Below are positions 52,371 through 61,852 of a stretch of DNA of 64,000 nt, one piece after another. Origin of the DNA: CAVTHW01 sp963734625 (GTDB lineage: Bacteria > Acidobacteriota > Terriglobia > Bryobacterales > Bryobacteraceae); the NCBI GenBank assembly GCA_963734625.1, contig CAVTHW010000007.1, positions 9,236 through 73,235 of the forward strand, written 5' to 3'. Position 1 is the stretch's first letter. Each line of letters opens with the position of its first letter. A program made the translations under genes and the position numbers. The notes beneath the pieces were generated by a model. It was given only the letters and a program-made list of their open reading frames with translations. It was not told the origin of the DNA and ran no database searches.

Positions 52371-53857
52371 ATGCTCTTTCTCGCCAGCCTGGACGCGGCG
52401 CCACTCCCCATGTTGGAAGAGTTGCTTGACGCGGGCCGTGTGCCGGCGTTGCGCGCGCTGATGAAAGAGGGGACGGTGCTGCCGGCGGCGCCGTTGCCCT
52501 TGGTGGGAGTTGCATACCCGTCCGAGTACGGTGCCAGGCGGCCGGCCGATCATGGCATCTACTTCCCATTCCAGTGGTCCGCCGAGGCACAGCGCGTCCA
52601 AAGCTGGCGGCAGATCGGCCTTCCGGAGAGTGTTTTCCGCCGGGTGGATGAAGCGGGCAGGCGCATGGTGGTGATCGACCCGCCGGAGTGCTTCCCGCAG
52701 CCGGTTCGCAACGGATTCATCATGAGCGGCTGGCAATTTCAGGAGCGGGTGCTGCTGGCCCCCTGGTTCACGCGGAAGAACACTCGGAACGAACTGAGGC
52801 GCCGTTTCGGCCGCGGAGCGAAGACCGAAGAGACATTCGGGCAACCAACGGCGAAAGGACTGCTGGAAATCTGCCGGGTGCTGGCGGAAGCGCCCCAGCG
52901 GCTTCAGCGCGCTGCGGAGTTCTTCCTGGAGAACGATCCGCCGGAGGCGCTGTGGATCAGCTTCGCTGGGCTGCACCTGGCGAGCCACCAGTTTTTCGAT
53001 TTGTCGCTGCTGGGGAGCTTGAGAGTCTCGGAGGAAGACCGGCGCCGCCTGGAACGTGCTATTGCGGACATCCTGGTGGGATACGACAGGACACTGGGGC
53101 GGATTCTGGAGCGGCTGCCTGCCGGCAGCGACCGGGTGGTCTTCTGTACCAAGGGCGTCGGGCCGGTGATCGGATGGGTGGATCTGCTGCCGGAGATGCT
53201 GCGACGAGTGCTTGGCGCGCCGGCGGTGTCCAGCCCGGTTTCCGTGTTGAGAGCGCGGGTGCCGCGAGCTTGGCGCGAGCGTGTGGCAGCGGCTCTGCCG
53301 GATTCAGTGGCCACGGAACTGGCAGCCAGGCTGTGGAGCCCGAGGGCCGACTGGAGCCGAACGCAGGCCTTCACGCTCCCCTCTGATTCCCCCGGCTTCA
53401 TCCGCCTCAACCTGCGCGGGCGCGAAAGGTTCGGCTGTGTCGCACCGGGCGAAGAGGCAGGGCTGTGCGGGGAGATCATCGAGGGCTTGACCAGTTTCAC
53501 GGACCTCGACGGCGAACCCTGTATCCGGAAGATCCTCCGGCCACGGGAGATCTTTGGAGAGGGCGAGCGGCTGCACGCCTTTCCCGACCTGGTCGTACTG
53601 TGGACGCCGAAGAAGACGCTGCGCGGGCTCGGCGTGCGTTCCCCCGGTTTGGAGAGATCCGCCGCATGGCCGGACCAGGGACGGGCCGGAGCGGAGATCA
53701 CGCCGAAGGAGCACTCATCATTGTCGCGCCGGGGGCAGGGACCTTTCACCGGCCTGACCGGCAGGTGGAGCCGTATGATATCCCGGCGACGATCCTCTCG
53801 GCCCTTGGGCTCCCCCATGACGACCTGCCGGGGCAGGCACTGCTCAAGCCCTCTTAG
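52371..53857 (+). pseudogene. type I phosphodiesterase/nucleotide pyrophosphatase-like protein, frameshifted
   Basis: From the ATG at 52371 (MLFLASLDAAPLPMLEELLD) the frame runs to about 53643, then a missing C in the run TTCCCCCGG shifts it. The continuation (GEIRRMAGPGTGRSGDHAEG and YDIPATILSALGLPHDDLPG) is the classic C-terminal end of alkaline-phosphatase-superfamily phosphodiesterases. Other signs: VGVAYPSEYGARRPADHGIY and VGYDRTLGRILERLP. The usual catalytic Thr/Ser region is not clear to me, so activity is uncertain. The indel sits in a homopolymer, typical of sequencing error. Divergent from the GMC gene. Confidence 0.72.
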
Positions 53858-53980
53858 AGATGAGCAGGCGAGCGAGGCCGATTGTCTTGTCGGCTCTCCG
53901 CCCACACCATCGAGGGTATTGCCCAAAAGCGCTCGACGAGTGTCTATAATCCATTGACAATAAACGGCGAGACGAGGCAG

Positions 53981-54235
53981 CGTGGGTGTTGACGCCACCC
54001 ACGGAGGCGTCGCTCTTTGTTTTCAATGTTTTAAGGTCTGGAAGGGAGATCTAGCTGCGTAGAAAACGAGCCGAAAAACTACGCTAAACAATTGATTATA
54101 AACGACTTGGCGGTGAGGGTGGGATTCGAACCCACGATAGGTACCTAGAATCTGCAACTTGCAGATTCCTCGTTGCCAGGAGTGCCATATCTCCCAGGGC
54201 TCCCGTCGCGCATTGCCCAAAATTGCCCAAACAGT
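53981..54235 (-). repeat. tRNA-3'-end repeat, copy 2
   Basis: Contains the best-kept tRNA relic: on the minus strand, T-arm GGGTTCGAATCCCACC then CTCACCGCCA, covering about 54107-54140. Upstream in that reading direction is a 90-base block shared with copies 1 and 3 (to 54235); downstream is the inverted repeat CGTGGGTG/CACCCACG (53981-54003). The 5' half of a tRNA is missing, so this is a duplicated 3' end. The rest of the 53858-54326 gap holds no gene I can see. Confidence 0.75.
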
Positions 54236-54326
54236 TTGCGCGCCAAGGCTGACTTGGTAGTCGTCCACCCATGACGCGCGCACGGCCGCCAAGAGTCCTC
54301 GTTCAGTTCAGCCGAATTGGTCGGCC

Positions 54327-56813
54327 TCAGTTGCTCGCATCAAACGAATTCCCGTCCGCGGCACCCGGGGTGGGCTGCTGACTGACAGTCGCACACGCGC
54401 TGGAATCGGCATTCGCGACCGAGTATCCGATGGCCTGATAGCCGGCAAGCCGCTTCTTGTACATCCGCGCCAACATCGGGACGAGTGAGTCCACGTAGTC
54501 ATAAACACGAACTTCCTTCTTGTCGTGGTGGAGTCGGTGGAGGCGTCCGACGTATTGCTGGAGGGTGCCCTTCCACGAAATCGGCATGGCCAGGAACAGC
54601 GTGTCGAGCCGCGCATCGTCAAAGCCCTCGCCGATGTAACTGCCAGTGGCCAAGATCGCACGCGGCTCACCGTCGGGCACAGCGGCGAGAGCTTCCATGA
54701 CGGCGCGACGCTGCTTCCGGCCCATCCCGCCCCGGAGGACAAAGAAGTTGGTCGTAGCTGCCGATACGAGCATCGTGAGTTGCTTGAGATGCTCCGTGCG
54801 GCCAGTCAGCAAGATCGGGGACCTGCCAGCCCGTAAAGCCTCCGTCAAGTCGCGTACGATCAAGCCGTTTCGTGGGCCGTCCTTTACCAGAGCGGCGTAG
54901 AGATCGTGAATGGTGGGCTCCTGATCCGGAGCCGGGCAACAGAACTCCGTCGGTCGCGGGATTACGACATGGTCAAACGGCGAGCTTTCCGCAGCCCGCC
55001 GGGCGCTGAGATTGAATCGAATCGGGCCGCACTGCATGAAGATGATCGGGTGGTGACCGTCTTTCCGAATCGGCGTTGCAGTCAAGCCGAGAACGTATCG
55101 GGCCTTGGCCTGCTTTAGCACTTGCTCGAACGTGAACGCGGACACGTGGTGGCATTCGTCAACAATGACATGGCCGTAGTCAGCGACCAAGTCCCGGACC
55201 TCACCTCTGAGTTGGAGACTTTGGATGAGCGCCACGTCGATGTTCCCGGTCTGTACTGTTTTCCCGCCGCCGATCTGTCCGATGGTCTCGACGGGCAGAT
55301 CCAGGAACGTGGCCAGCCGTAGGCGCCACTGGTCGAGGAGTTGTTGCCGGTGCACCAGAATCAGTGCGTTCACCTTTCGATGGGCGATCAGCCATGCGGC
55401 GATCACTGTCTTGCCAAATGCGGTCGGCGCACAGATGATGCCATTCTCATGAGGCGCCACTTGCGTGACGGCCTCTTCTTGGGCGGGCAGCAATGCTCCG
55501 TGAAACTCCGTGGCAAGGGAATGGCCTGTGGTTCGTTCGTCGCGAAGCTCTACGGCAACCCCATGCGCCCGGAACAATTGAAGCACTTCGGGCAAGCATG
55601 CCCGCGGCAGGCCAATGTGTTCGGGAAAATTCTCGCCACACGAGATAATGCGAGGTTTGCCGTAGGTCGTCAGCCGCATCGCCTGCGCCTTGTAGAACTC
55701 AGGATTCTGAAAGGCCGCCAGGCGAACGAGACGATCCAGCATCGCCGACGGCAGCCCACTTTTCTCGATATAGACCAGGTTGCTCAGCACGAGTTCGACT
55801 CTGGATGGGAGAGCCCCGACGATCGGTCTGTCGCGTCTTCTCCGAGAAGGCGGCAGTAGCCACGGTGTTTCACCTGCTTCGTCGTCCGGGGCCGCGATCC
55901 GGACTCCGATCACGTTTCCTTCTGGCGCTATTTCGTGAATCAGGGCTGGCAGCACGTCGCACGGGATTCGTTGAACGGCCGACAAGTGCGCCCATTGATC
56001 GTGGAAGGGCTCGAGATAATCATCCAGAAAAACACTGTTACCGAGTTTCCGCGGTCCCTTCTGAAGTGGGAGCGCGATGAGATTGCCGAACCCACCCTTC
56101 GGCAGTGTGTCCTGGTTTGGGAAGAAGCGGTCGTAGGAATCCAGTCCGATGTCGTGCCGCGATTCGGTCGCACGTGTCAGAAGAGCGGACCCCAATCTGC
56201 GCGCGTCGGTGGCTGGGACAGGACGGTCGAAGAACATCCAGATGTGAGCTCCATTCCCGGATCTCGATCGCTCCACGACTGCGGGGACGTGAAACCTGCG
56301 ACAGGTTGCCAGATAAGCTAAAGCATCCTGCTTCCAGCCGGACTTGTCGAAGTCGACGGCTAAGAACCAGCACGTTTCGTCCGGCAGCAACGGGTAGACT
56401 CCGATCGTGGACTTCCCCTCGAGATGATCGCGGACCGCTTGGTCAGTCAGCGGGATCAGGGAGCGAGTCTTGCGAGCGGCCCGTTTGCGATCTTCGGGTT
56501 TCGCGGCGCGAATTGCATTCCAGTCCATGATGGCGGCGGGCGCATAGCCCGAGTTCCCACCTTTCTCCCAGCGCTTCGCATACATGTCCTCGCGACCGCG
56601 AAACAGACTACGAAACAATGTCAGTTTCCTTTCGGGCGGTGAGGGATTTGAGACTGTGTCCGAGACCGCCTTGGGCTCGGGCCGCGGCGACTCTTCCGCA
56701 GTCACGGGGAGAAGATCGTGAGCAAGCAGCACGTCGCGCAGTTTTGCGTTTTCTACCCGCAGTCGAGCGCATTCGTCGAGGGCGAGCTTCAGGCGGTCCT
56801 CAATCTCGCTCAC
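54327..56813 (-). CDS. TOTE-type protein: archaeo-eukaryotic primase domain fused to SF2 helicase
   Basis: 828 residues. After a short coiled coil (LALDECARLRVENAKLRDVL) comes an AEP primase-like domain (about 70-270) with WFLAVDFDKSGWKQDA (DxD pair) and ERSRSGNGAHIWMFFD. The second half is a superfamily 2 helicase: Walker A CAPTAFGKTVIAAWL, DECHHVSA, then ATGSYIGEGFDDARLDTLFL and QQYVGRLHR. This fusion is the core of the predicted TOTE conflict systems, thought to limit mobile DNA. Minus-strand neighbour 48 bases upstream is an AlbA_2 ATPase. Both sit between repeat copies 2 and 3. Confidence 0.87.
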   Translation of the reverse strand: MSEIEDRLKLALDECARLRVENAKLRDVLLAHDLLPVTAEESPRPEPKAVSDTVSNPSPPERKLTLFRSLFRGREDMYAKRWEKGGNSGYAPAAIMDWNAIRAAKPEDRKRAARKTRSLIPLTDQAVRDHLEGKSTIGVYPLLPDETCWFLAVDFDKSGWKQDALAYLATCRRFHVPAVVERSRSGNGAHIWMFFDRPVPATDARRLGSALLTRATESRHDIGLDSYDRFFPNQDTLPKGGFGNLIALPLQKGPRKLGNSVFLDDYLEPFHDQWAHLSAVQRIPCDVLPALIHEIAPEGNVIGVRIAAPDDEAGETPWLLPPSRRRRDRPIVGALPSRVELVLSNLVYIEKSGLPSAMLDRLVRLAAFQNPEFYKAQAMRLTTYGKPRIISCGENFPEHIGLPRACLPEVLQLFRAHGVAVELRDERTTGHSLATEFHGALLPAQEEAVTQVAPHENGIICAPTAFGKTVIAAWLIAHRKVNALILVHRQQLLDQWRLRLATFLDLPVETIGQIGGGKTVQTGNIDVALIQSLQLRGEVRDLVADYGHVIVDECHHVSAFTFEQVLKQAKARYVLGLTATPIRKDGHHPIIFMQCGPIRFNLSARRAAESSPFDHVVIPRPTEFCCPAPDQEPTIHDLYAALVKDGPRNGLIVRDLTEALRAGRSPILLTGRTEHLKQLTMLVSAATTNFFVLRGGMGRKQRRAVMEALAAVPDGEPRAILATGSYIGEGFDDARLDTLFLAMPISWKGTLQQYVGRLHRLHHDKKEVRVYDYVDSLVPMLARMYKKRLAGYQAIGYSVANADSSACATVSQQPTPGAADGNSFDASN

Positions 56814-56860
56814 GGCGCTACCTGCGTCTCGAATCAGGCGAAATAGGGCGGTCAGCCGCC

Positions 56861-58285
56861 CTATTCCGCCTCATTCCGCCTCATTGTCTCGGACGAGCCA
56901 ATCAGAAACCAGACGGCGCCTCTGCCTTTGCCTCGCAGGCCGATCATTCCCAACCTCTTCAAATGCAGGAGGTCGTCCCGAAAAGTCCGGACGGCGACGC
57001 CGGGCGCAACCAAAACGCGCAGATCGCCAAAACTGACTTCCTGACTGCCTGCCAGCGTCTGCAGTATCCGGCGCTGCCGGACTGTCAAGTCATGGGCGAT
57101 ACGGTGGGGTGCGATGTACCCGCTGGGTAGAAACCGCACGCCGACAGCACCAGCCTGCTCGACAAACTCCGGCTCGGGATGGCCCGCCTGGAGACACAGC
57201 TCGACAATCTTCTGCGTGCCTCGGCCCCATCGCTCAATCAGTCCCCGGCGGTAGAACACTTCGGCAATAAGCGGATTCCGCGGACGGGAAAGATGGTCGC
57301 GCTTCAGATCCTCGATCTTCAACCCGAACGGCAAGGTGCCGTCACTCCAGATCTCGAGGCGATCGTCGTAGATCGCCAAACTCACGGCGCCGCCGATGAT
57401 CGAGTAGTCGCGATGGCAGAACGCATTCACCAAGGCTTCGCGCAATGCCACTGGCGGGAACAGCGGGGAGTCGGCCCGTTCGAACAGACCAGGCTCGATT
57501 CGGCCGGCTACTGGTAAGTGGCGTCCGAGGAACTGAAGTGCCTCTTCAAGCAGTTGGATAGCGTGTCCATGGGTCTGTCGCTGGTCCAGGAATTCTGTCT
57601 TATCGATGCCACGAAAACGTGCCATCCTCAATTGGCATTGAGGATAGTCAGGCAGCAACCGGCGTCCGAAGACCACGACAGCAGCGCTGAGGAGTCGGTC
57701 TCGTATTCGAAGCCCGAGCCGGTTGAGCACATCGGCGGCATCTTCGGATACCGATGGCGACATCCGTCCTGCTGCAATGCCGAGCCTCACCGTTTTCAGG
57801 ATCTCGTCGTAGTCCAAATCGTCCAACGACAACGTCGCCGAGAGGTTCTCCCACCGATGCGAAGCATGAGCGCGTTCGAGGAGGAGGCGTTGGTACTTCT
57901 CCTGCGACATCAACGAGGTGGTGGAAGCGATCCGTTCATACGGACGGCCGTCGAATGTGAACGGGCGGCTTTCGTGCGATGCATTTGCCTCTAACACAAG
58001 AACCTCGTGCCCCGAATCCGGCACAGGGACTCGGTGGATCTGAATCGGCGCGGCTGGGTCAAACCGCTTGAGCACCTGAGCGACATCCTGCAGAGTGCTG
58101 TCGTTCACGAGCTGGCCAACAATCTTTCGGTCGGGTGACACGCCAACCAGGACGCTGCCCCCGCGGCCATTGAGAAAAGCGCAAAGTGCCTCGGCGGCAC
58201 GGCCCAATTGGCCGGTGCTCCGCTTGAACTCGATCGACTCAGACTCTCCGCGACGCGCGAGGTCCTCAATGTCCGCTATCGTCAT
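56861..58285 (-). CDS. AlbA_2 (Schlafen-type) domain protein with ATP-binding helical region
   Basis: 474 residues. The N-terminal AlbA_2 domain shows SESIEFKRS, LCAFLNGRGGSVLVGVSPD and HEVLVLEANAS. A GHKL-like ATP-binding region follows (LREALVNAFCHRDYSIIGGA and LIERWGRGTQKIVE). A winged-helix end completes it (LTVRQRRILQTLAGSQEVSF). Proteins of this layout are often annotated as RecG-like or putative transcriptional regulators; Schlafen-type ones occur in defence loci. It lies directly upstream of the TOTE-like gene on the same strand, so a joint role is likely but not shown. Confidence 0.85.
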   Translation of the reverse strand: MTIADIEDLARRGESESIEFKRSTGQLGRAAEALCAFLNGRGGSVLVGVSPDRKIVGQLVNDSTLQDVAQVLKRFDPAAPIQIHRVPVPDSGHEVLVLEANASHESRPFTFDGRPYERIASTTSLMSQEKYQRLLLERAHASHRWENLSATLSLDDLDYDEILKTVRLGIAAGRMSPSVSEDAADVLNRLGLRIRDRLLSAAVVVFGRRLLPDYPQCQLRMARFRGIDKTEFLDQRQTHGHAIQLLEEALQFLGRHLPVAGRIEPGLFERADSPLFPPVALREALVNAFCHRDYSIIGGAVSLAIYDDRLEIWSDGTLPFGLKIEDLKRDHLSRPRNPLIAEVFYRRGLIERWGRGTQKIVELCLQAGHPEPEFVEQAGAVGVRFLPSGYIAPHRIAHDLTVRQRRILQTLAGSQEVSFGDLRVLVAPGVAVRTFRDDLLHLKRLGMIGLRGKGRGAVWFLIGSSETMRRNEAE

Positions 58286-58500
58286 CGTGACACGCCGGAT
58301 TCCGGTGACAAAAACGGACGCCGGTCCTGCGACTCTTCATCATTCCACAGTCCACTTGTCGGTGTCCGGAATTCGCGACGAGTTCCCAGGCCAAGAGTGA
58401 TCAGCGCGGGGGAGTCCGCCAAGTGAGTGAGGGTGGGACACTCATTACCCAAATCAGAGAGGACATTGTGCGCAAGTCTTTGAAATCAAAGACGTGGACA

Positions 58501-58960
58501 GGCTCCGTGGGTGCTATGTGGCACCCACGGAGCCACACGTAGTGTTTTCAATGAGATAACCGACTATCGCTTGCGGGCTGACTCCAGGAAAAGTGACGTT
58601 AAGCAACTGATTATAAACGACTTGGCGGTGAGGGTGGGATTCGAACCCACGATAGGTACCTGGAATCTGCAACTTGCAGATTCCTCGTTGCCAGGAGTGC
58701 CATATCTCCCAGGGCTCCCGTCGCGCATTGCCCAAAATTGCCCAAGACTCGAGCAGGCCAGATCGATGGATCAACAAGCGGACCGCACCATCAGGACCAG
58801 GAAGCGGCCGAGACCGAGGATCACCCCTTGCAGTTTTCGGAAGCAATGGAGAAGACTAGGAAGAGACCGGGTGGACGATGACAGAAAGGCTCAGGATCGC
58901 ACACCACATTAGCCCGTAGGCTCAATCACGTAACGGTCGGACAGATTATTTGCGCACGAC
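58501..58960 (-). repeat. tRNA-3'-end repeat, copy 3
   Basis: Begins with a strong inverted repeat GGCTCCGTGGGTGC (58501-58514) and GCACCCACGGAGCC (58521-58534), a 14-bp perfect stem. The tRNA relic starts at 58623 (minus strand ...CTCACCGCCA) with an intact T-arm. The shared block runs on to about 58960, matching copy 1 over some 330 bases. The flanking stretches 58286-58500 and 58961-59088 show no gene. Confidence 0.75.
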
Positions 58961-59088
58961 AGGCGTGGCGCAGCCAACAGGCAATTCCTCTCAAGCCAAG
59001 GCTAACGTCTGCGGAAGGCGGGGCCGGGACGCTTCAACTCGAATGAAGGCGGTTTGCGGCGCCTAGCCCCGTTCGTCTCGCTCAGGCT

Positions 59089-59355
59089 CTAGTCAAAATC
59101 CAGCATTCTCCCCAAGAAGCCCTGCCGCTTCCGGTCCTTGGGCATTTGATGTTCGCCTTGCTTTTGGTAATCGTCGTGGTGATCGCGGTCAGATTGCTCA
59201 GGTCGGCCATGAGACTGCGGTGAGTCGGAACGCTCAATGAGCTTGTCGAGTTCCCCGCGATCCAGCCATACTCCGCGGCACTTAGGGCAGTAGTCGATTT
59301 CGACTCCCTGCCGATCCGTCATGCTTAAATCGATGCTGCAGACGGGACATTTCAT
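59089..59355 (-). CDS. TFIIB-type zinc-ribbon protein
   Basis: 88 residues. The N-terminus MKCPVCSIDLSMTDRQGVEI and CPKCRGVWLDRGELDKLIE is the zf-TFIIB family (four cysteines plus the characteristic GVWLDRGEL). The C-terminal half is low-complexity with many H, D and Q residues. Function of the family is unknown. The ATG overlaps the stop of the next upstream gene (59352-59355), so it is translationally coupled to the DUF454-like gene. Confidence 0.88.
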   Translation of the reverse strand: MKCPVCSIDLSMTDRQGVEIDYCPKCRGVWLDRGELDKLIERSDSPQSHGRPEQSDRDHHDDYQKQGEHQMPKDRKRQGFLGRMLDFD

Positions 59356-59558
59356 TGGTTCATCTCCTTTGACTTACGGTCCTTCTTAATCCAGCGATTG
59401 ACGCGCTCTTTCCACGGGCGGATCACGGGGTGGTCCGAGCCCAGCACCGCAACCGCCGCGATGAGAAACGGAGTTCCCGGAATGATCGGGAGCAGCACAC
59501 CGGCCACCCCCGCCACCAGCAACACGTAACCGAAAGCAGTCCGAATCCTGTTCCACAT
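59352..59558 (-). CDS. DUF454 (YbaN)/PGPGW-like small membrane protein
   Basis: 68 residues from the ATG at 59558. The sequence MWNRIRTAFGYVLLVAGVAG then LLPIIPGTPFLIAAVAVLG has two membrane helices around the conserved PIIPGTPF motif, followed by a basic tail (WKERVNRWIKKDRKSKE). Role unknown. An ATG at 59597 is possible but would overlap the upstream htpX end. The genes htpX, this one and the zinc-ribbon gene form one minus-strand operon. Confidence 0.78.
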   Translation of the reverse strand: MWNRIRTAFGYVLLVAGVAGVLLPIIPGTPFLIAAVAVLGSDHPVIRPWKERVNRWIKKDRKSKEMNQ

Positions 59559-59571
59559 GAAAGCCGCTGTC

Positions 59572-60442
59572 CTACGCAACAAGCGAACCACGCTCAAGCG
59601 CCAGCGCCTCGAGACGCTGAATGCGCGCTTGCGTCGGCGGGTGGGTGCTGAATAGGCGCATCAGGCCGGCGCCGGAAAATGGATTCAGAATGAATAGGTG
59701 GGCCGTCGCCGGGGTACCTGCAGTCATCGGCAACTCCCGGCTCATCGCCTCGATCTTGCGCAATGCGCTGGCAAGGGCAAGCGGGTCGCCGGTTATCCGG
59801 GCGCCACGCTGGTCCGCCAGGAATTCTCTGGATCGAGAGATCGCCATTTGAATGAGGGTTGCCAGGAACGGCGCCAGAATGACTCCGATCAGTCCACCCA
59901 GAGGGCTGGGACTCCTCGTCGCTGTCGGACGACCGTCCGCTTGAGAACATCATGCCCCACATGGCTGTGTTCGCCAGCATGCTCAATGCGCCCGCGATGG
60001 TAGCCGTTGCCGTCATGATGAGGGTGTCTCGGTTTTGTACGTGGGCCAACTCGTGCGCAATCACGCCGGAGAGTTCCTGCCGATTCAGAGAGCGGAGTAG
60101 CCCCTCGGTGACGGCTACGGCAGCGTGATTGGGATTGCGCCCCGTAGCGAAGGCATTCGGGGCCTCCTCGGGCATCACATAGACTTTCGGGAGCGGCAGA
60201 TTGCCCCGTATCGCCAGGTCCCGCACCAGCGCATGCAGGCCGGGAGCGGCAGCTTCAGTTACTTCCTGTGCGCCGTGCATGCGCAATACGATCTTGTCTG
60301 AAAACCAATAGGAAGCGAAATTCAGAGTACCGGCAACTGCGAGGGCGATGAGCAGACCGGCTCGTCCAGCCAATGCCTGCCCCACCCAGAGCAGAAGTGC
60401 GGTCAACATCGCTAAAAGCACCAGCGTTTTCATTCGATTCAT
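59572..60442 (-). pseudogene. htpX: HtpX-type M48 membrane protease, frameshifted
   Basis: From MNRMKTLVLLAMLTALLLWV (60442) the protein has two N-terminal membrane helices and the zinc motif VIAHELAHVQNRD. Near 59905 the frame shifts; the next frame continues PLGGLIGVILAPFLATLIQ, then AISRSREFLADQRGARITGD (third zinc ligand region) and FSTHPPTQARIQRLEAL to the stop. Mended length is about 290 residues, normal for HtpX, which degrades misfolded membrane proteins. All catalytic residues are intact on both sides, so the shift is likely an assembly error. Confidence 0.88.
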
Positions 60443-60604
60443 ATAGACGCTCGTTTCACTCGCGGCTGCGGCCTCCGCCCAACTCCGGGAACGCGACTTC
60501 CAGCGGACACCATCGCGAGCCCGCCGGTGCACCGTGGCTGAACTTCAGCCTGCATCGGTCCCCGTGACCGCGTCTCGGTCCGTCTGGAGGACCTTTTCGG
60601 GCCG

Positions 60605-60636
60605 TGGTGCCTCATTTGGGGCATCGACCCCGCCCT
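60605..60636. repeat. dispersed GTGCC...GGCA motif, copy A
   Basis: TGGTGCCTCATTTGGGGCAT followed by CGACCCCGCCCTGG. It matches 61853-61885 at nearly every position. It lies about 160 bases upstream of the minus-strand htpX start and immediately past the stop of the DUF2934 gene. Confidence 0.55.
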
Positions 60637-60644
60637 GGTCGCAC

Positions 60645-60878
60645 TCACGCCGTGCCTGCTGAACGCTTTTCGGGTGCGACGATTGGTGCCCTCGGCCGCC
60701 GCAGTTCGCGTTCAGCGAGAAACCAATCTTCTTCAGGACTTCCCTCCGGACACCCACGATCCAGCCAAAGGCGATGCGCGAGTGCGGCGATTTCGCTTTC
60801 ATCCGCGGCGGTTCCGTTCATTGAGGATGGTTCCTGCGGTGCCTGTCCTGGTGTGGTTACTGCTTTCATTCTCGACAT
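60645..60878 (-). CDS. DUF2934 domain protein
   Basis: 77 residues from the ATG at 60878, which has AAGGAG 7 bases upstream (an earlier ATG at 60908 is less well supported). The DUF2934 motif is clear: EIAALAHRLWLDRGCPEGSP then EEDWFLAERELRR. This small domain is widespread in soil and metal-stressed bacteria; function unknown. The C-terminus is basic. It precedes htpX on the same strand but with a 200-base gap. Confidence 0.82.
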   Translation of the reverse strand: MSRMKAVTTPGQAPQEPSSMNGTAADESEIAALAHRLWLDRGCPEGSPEEDWFLAERELRRPRAPIVAPEKRSAGTA

Positions 60879-61181
60879 CAGTGTCTCCTTGAGAAAGAAC
60901 CTTGCCAAAAAAACGAACTCGCACTCCAGGGCCAGGTCCGGCGAGCATCCACTCTCGCTTTGCGCCGCGCGGCTACGCGGCCTCTATCCTCGGAAGCAAT
61001 CGATGGGCCTTTTGGGGAACTGCACTTCTAGAGCAGCGTGGCCGGGGGTGTCGGAAGGCGTGCGGCCGTCGTCGCAGTCATGGCGCTTGGATTGCCTGTC
61101 AAGCGGGAGAAGGTTGGCGGCGTTCCACCAAATGGATCGCACGTACTCTAGCGACGATTTCATGGTTGTTGAGGATTGAAT
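60879..61181. other. intergenic region, no gene seen
   Basis: About 300 bases between divergent genes. Plus-strand frames through it have no family-like sequence. The right edge holds GAGGATTGAAT ahead of the ATG at 61182. I see no strong repeat or terminator. Confidence 0.35.
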
Positions 61182-61789
61182 ATGCACTTCACCAAAAAAG
61201 CAGTTTGGGTTGCTATCGTGACCACCCTCGTTGTAGGCCTCGTTGTTACCGTCGGCGTTGCGGTTGGGATCGTCAAGTTCTGGCCTGTGGCCCGGACGTG
61301 GGCCCAGAACGCGCTTGGAGCGAGCGAATATCGACGCGGCGCGACGAGTAGTTGCTCAAGTCGGTGCCCGGCTCGGCGACGACCGTATCTTGCAGTTGAG
61401 CCGCGCAGGAGAAGGGAATGACGGGGTTGGCCGCGCTGGCTGGGAATCCGGAAATGGCCGAGGTCCTCAAGTGGACTGCGGCGATACCCGCGCTCGGGCC
61501 ATTGGTGCAAAATGGCGGTTACCAAAAGGCTCTGGAAGAGGCCGTGCGCCAGAACGTCCCCAACATCGCACAGATCAGGCTCGATCAGGTTGCGTCTCCC
61601 GAAGTTCGCACCCTGCTTGCAGAGGTTCAGCAGGTGGTTGCCAAGAATCCGCAGGCTGCCGAAGCGGCTTCCACGGTGAACGCGAATGTACTCAACTTGT
61701 TGAAGACTGAGGCTTTTGCGCGTCTCCGCCAGAATCCCGGCTTCTCTCGGTTCTTGTCCGGCGCCGAGCCTACCAAGGAACCCGAGTAG
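61182..61789 (+). pseudogene. membrane-anchored hypothetical protein, frameshifted twice
   Basis: Starts MHFTKKAVWVAIVTTLVVGL, with one N-terminal membrane helix (about 8-30). Reading three frames in turn gives a sensible protein: VARTWAQNALGA, then (after about 61315) ERANIDAARRVVAQVGARLG and DDRILQLSRAGEG, then (after about 61415) TGLAALAGNPEMAEVLKWTA to FSRFLSGAEPTKEPE. Both shifts are single extra bases. The result is about 200 residues, mostly helical; family unknown. It may belong with the downstream two-component genes. Confidence 0.6.
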
Positions 61790-61852
61790 TTTGCCATCTC
61801 AATCTGAATCTCAGCCGCGCGGTTGGGCCAGGGTGACTCGAGCTCTGGTGCA

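Noticed and set aside
54107..54140. Complete tRNA gene
   Set aside because: Only the T-arm and 3' acceptor strand are present; no matching 5' acceptor or anticodon arm occurs within 95 bases in any of the three copies.
58511..58912. 133-residue plus-strand frame across repeat copy 3
   Set aside because: It reads through the antisense of the tRNA relic (VGFEPTIGTW), a well-known type of artefact frame.
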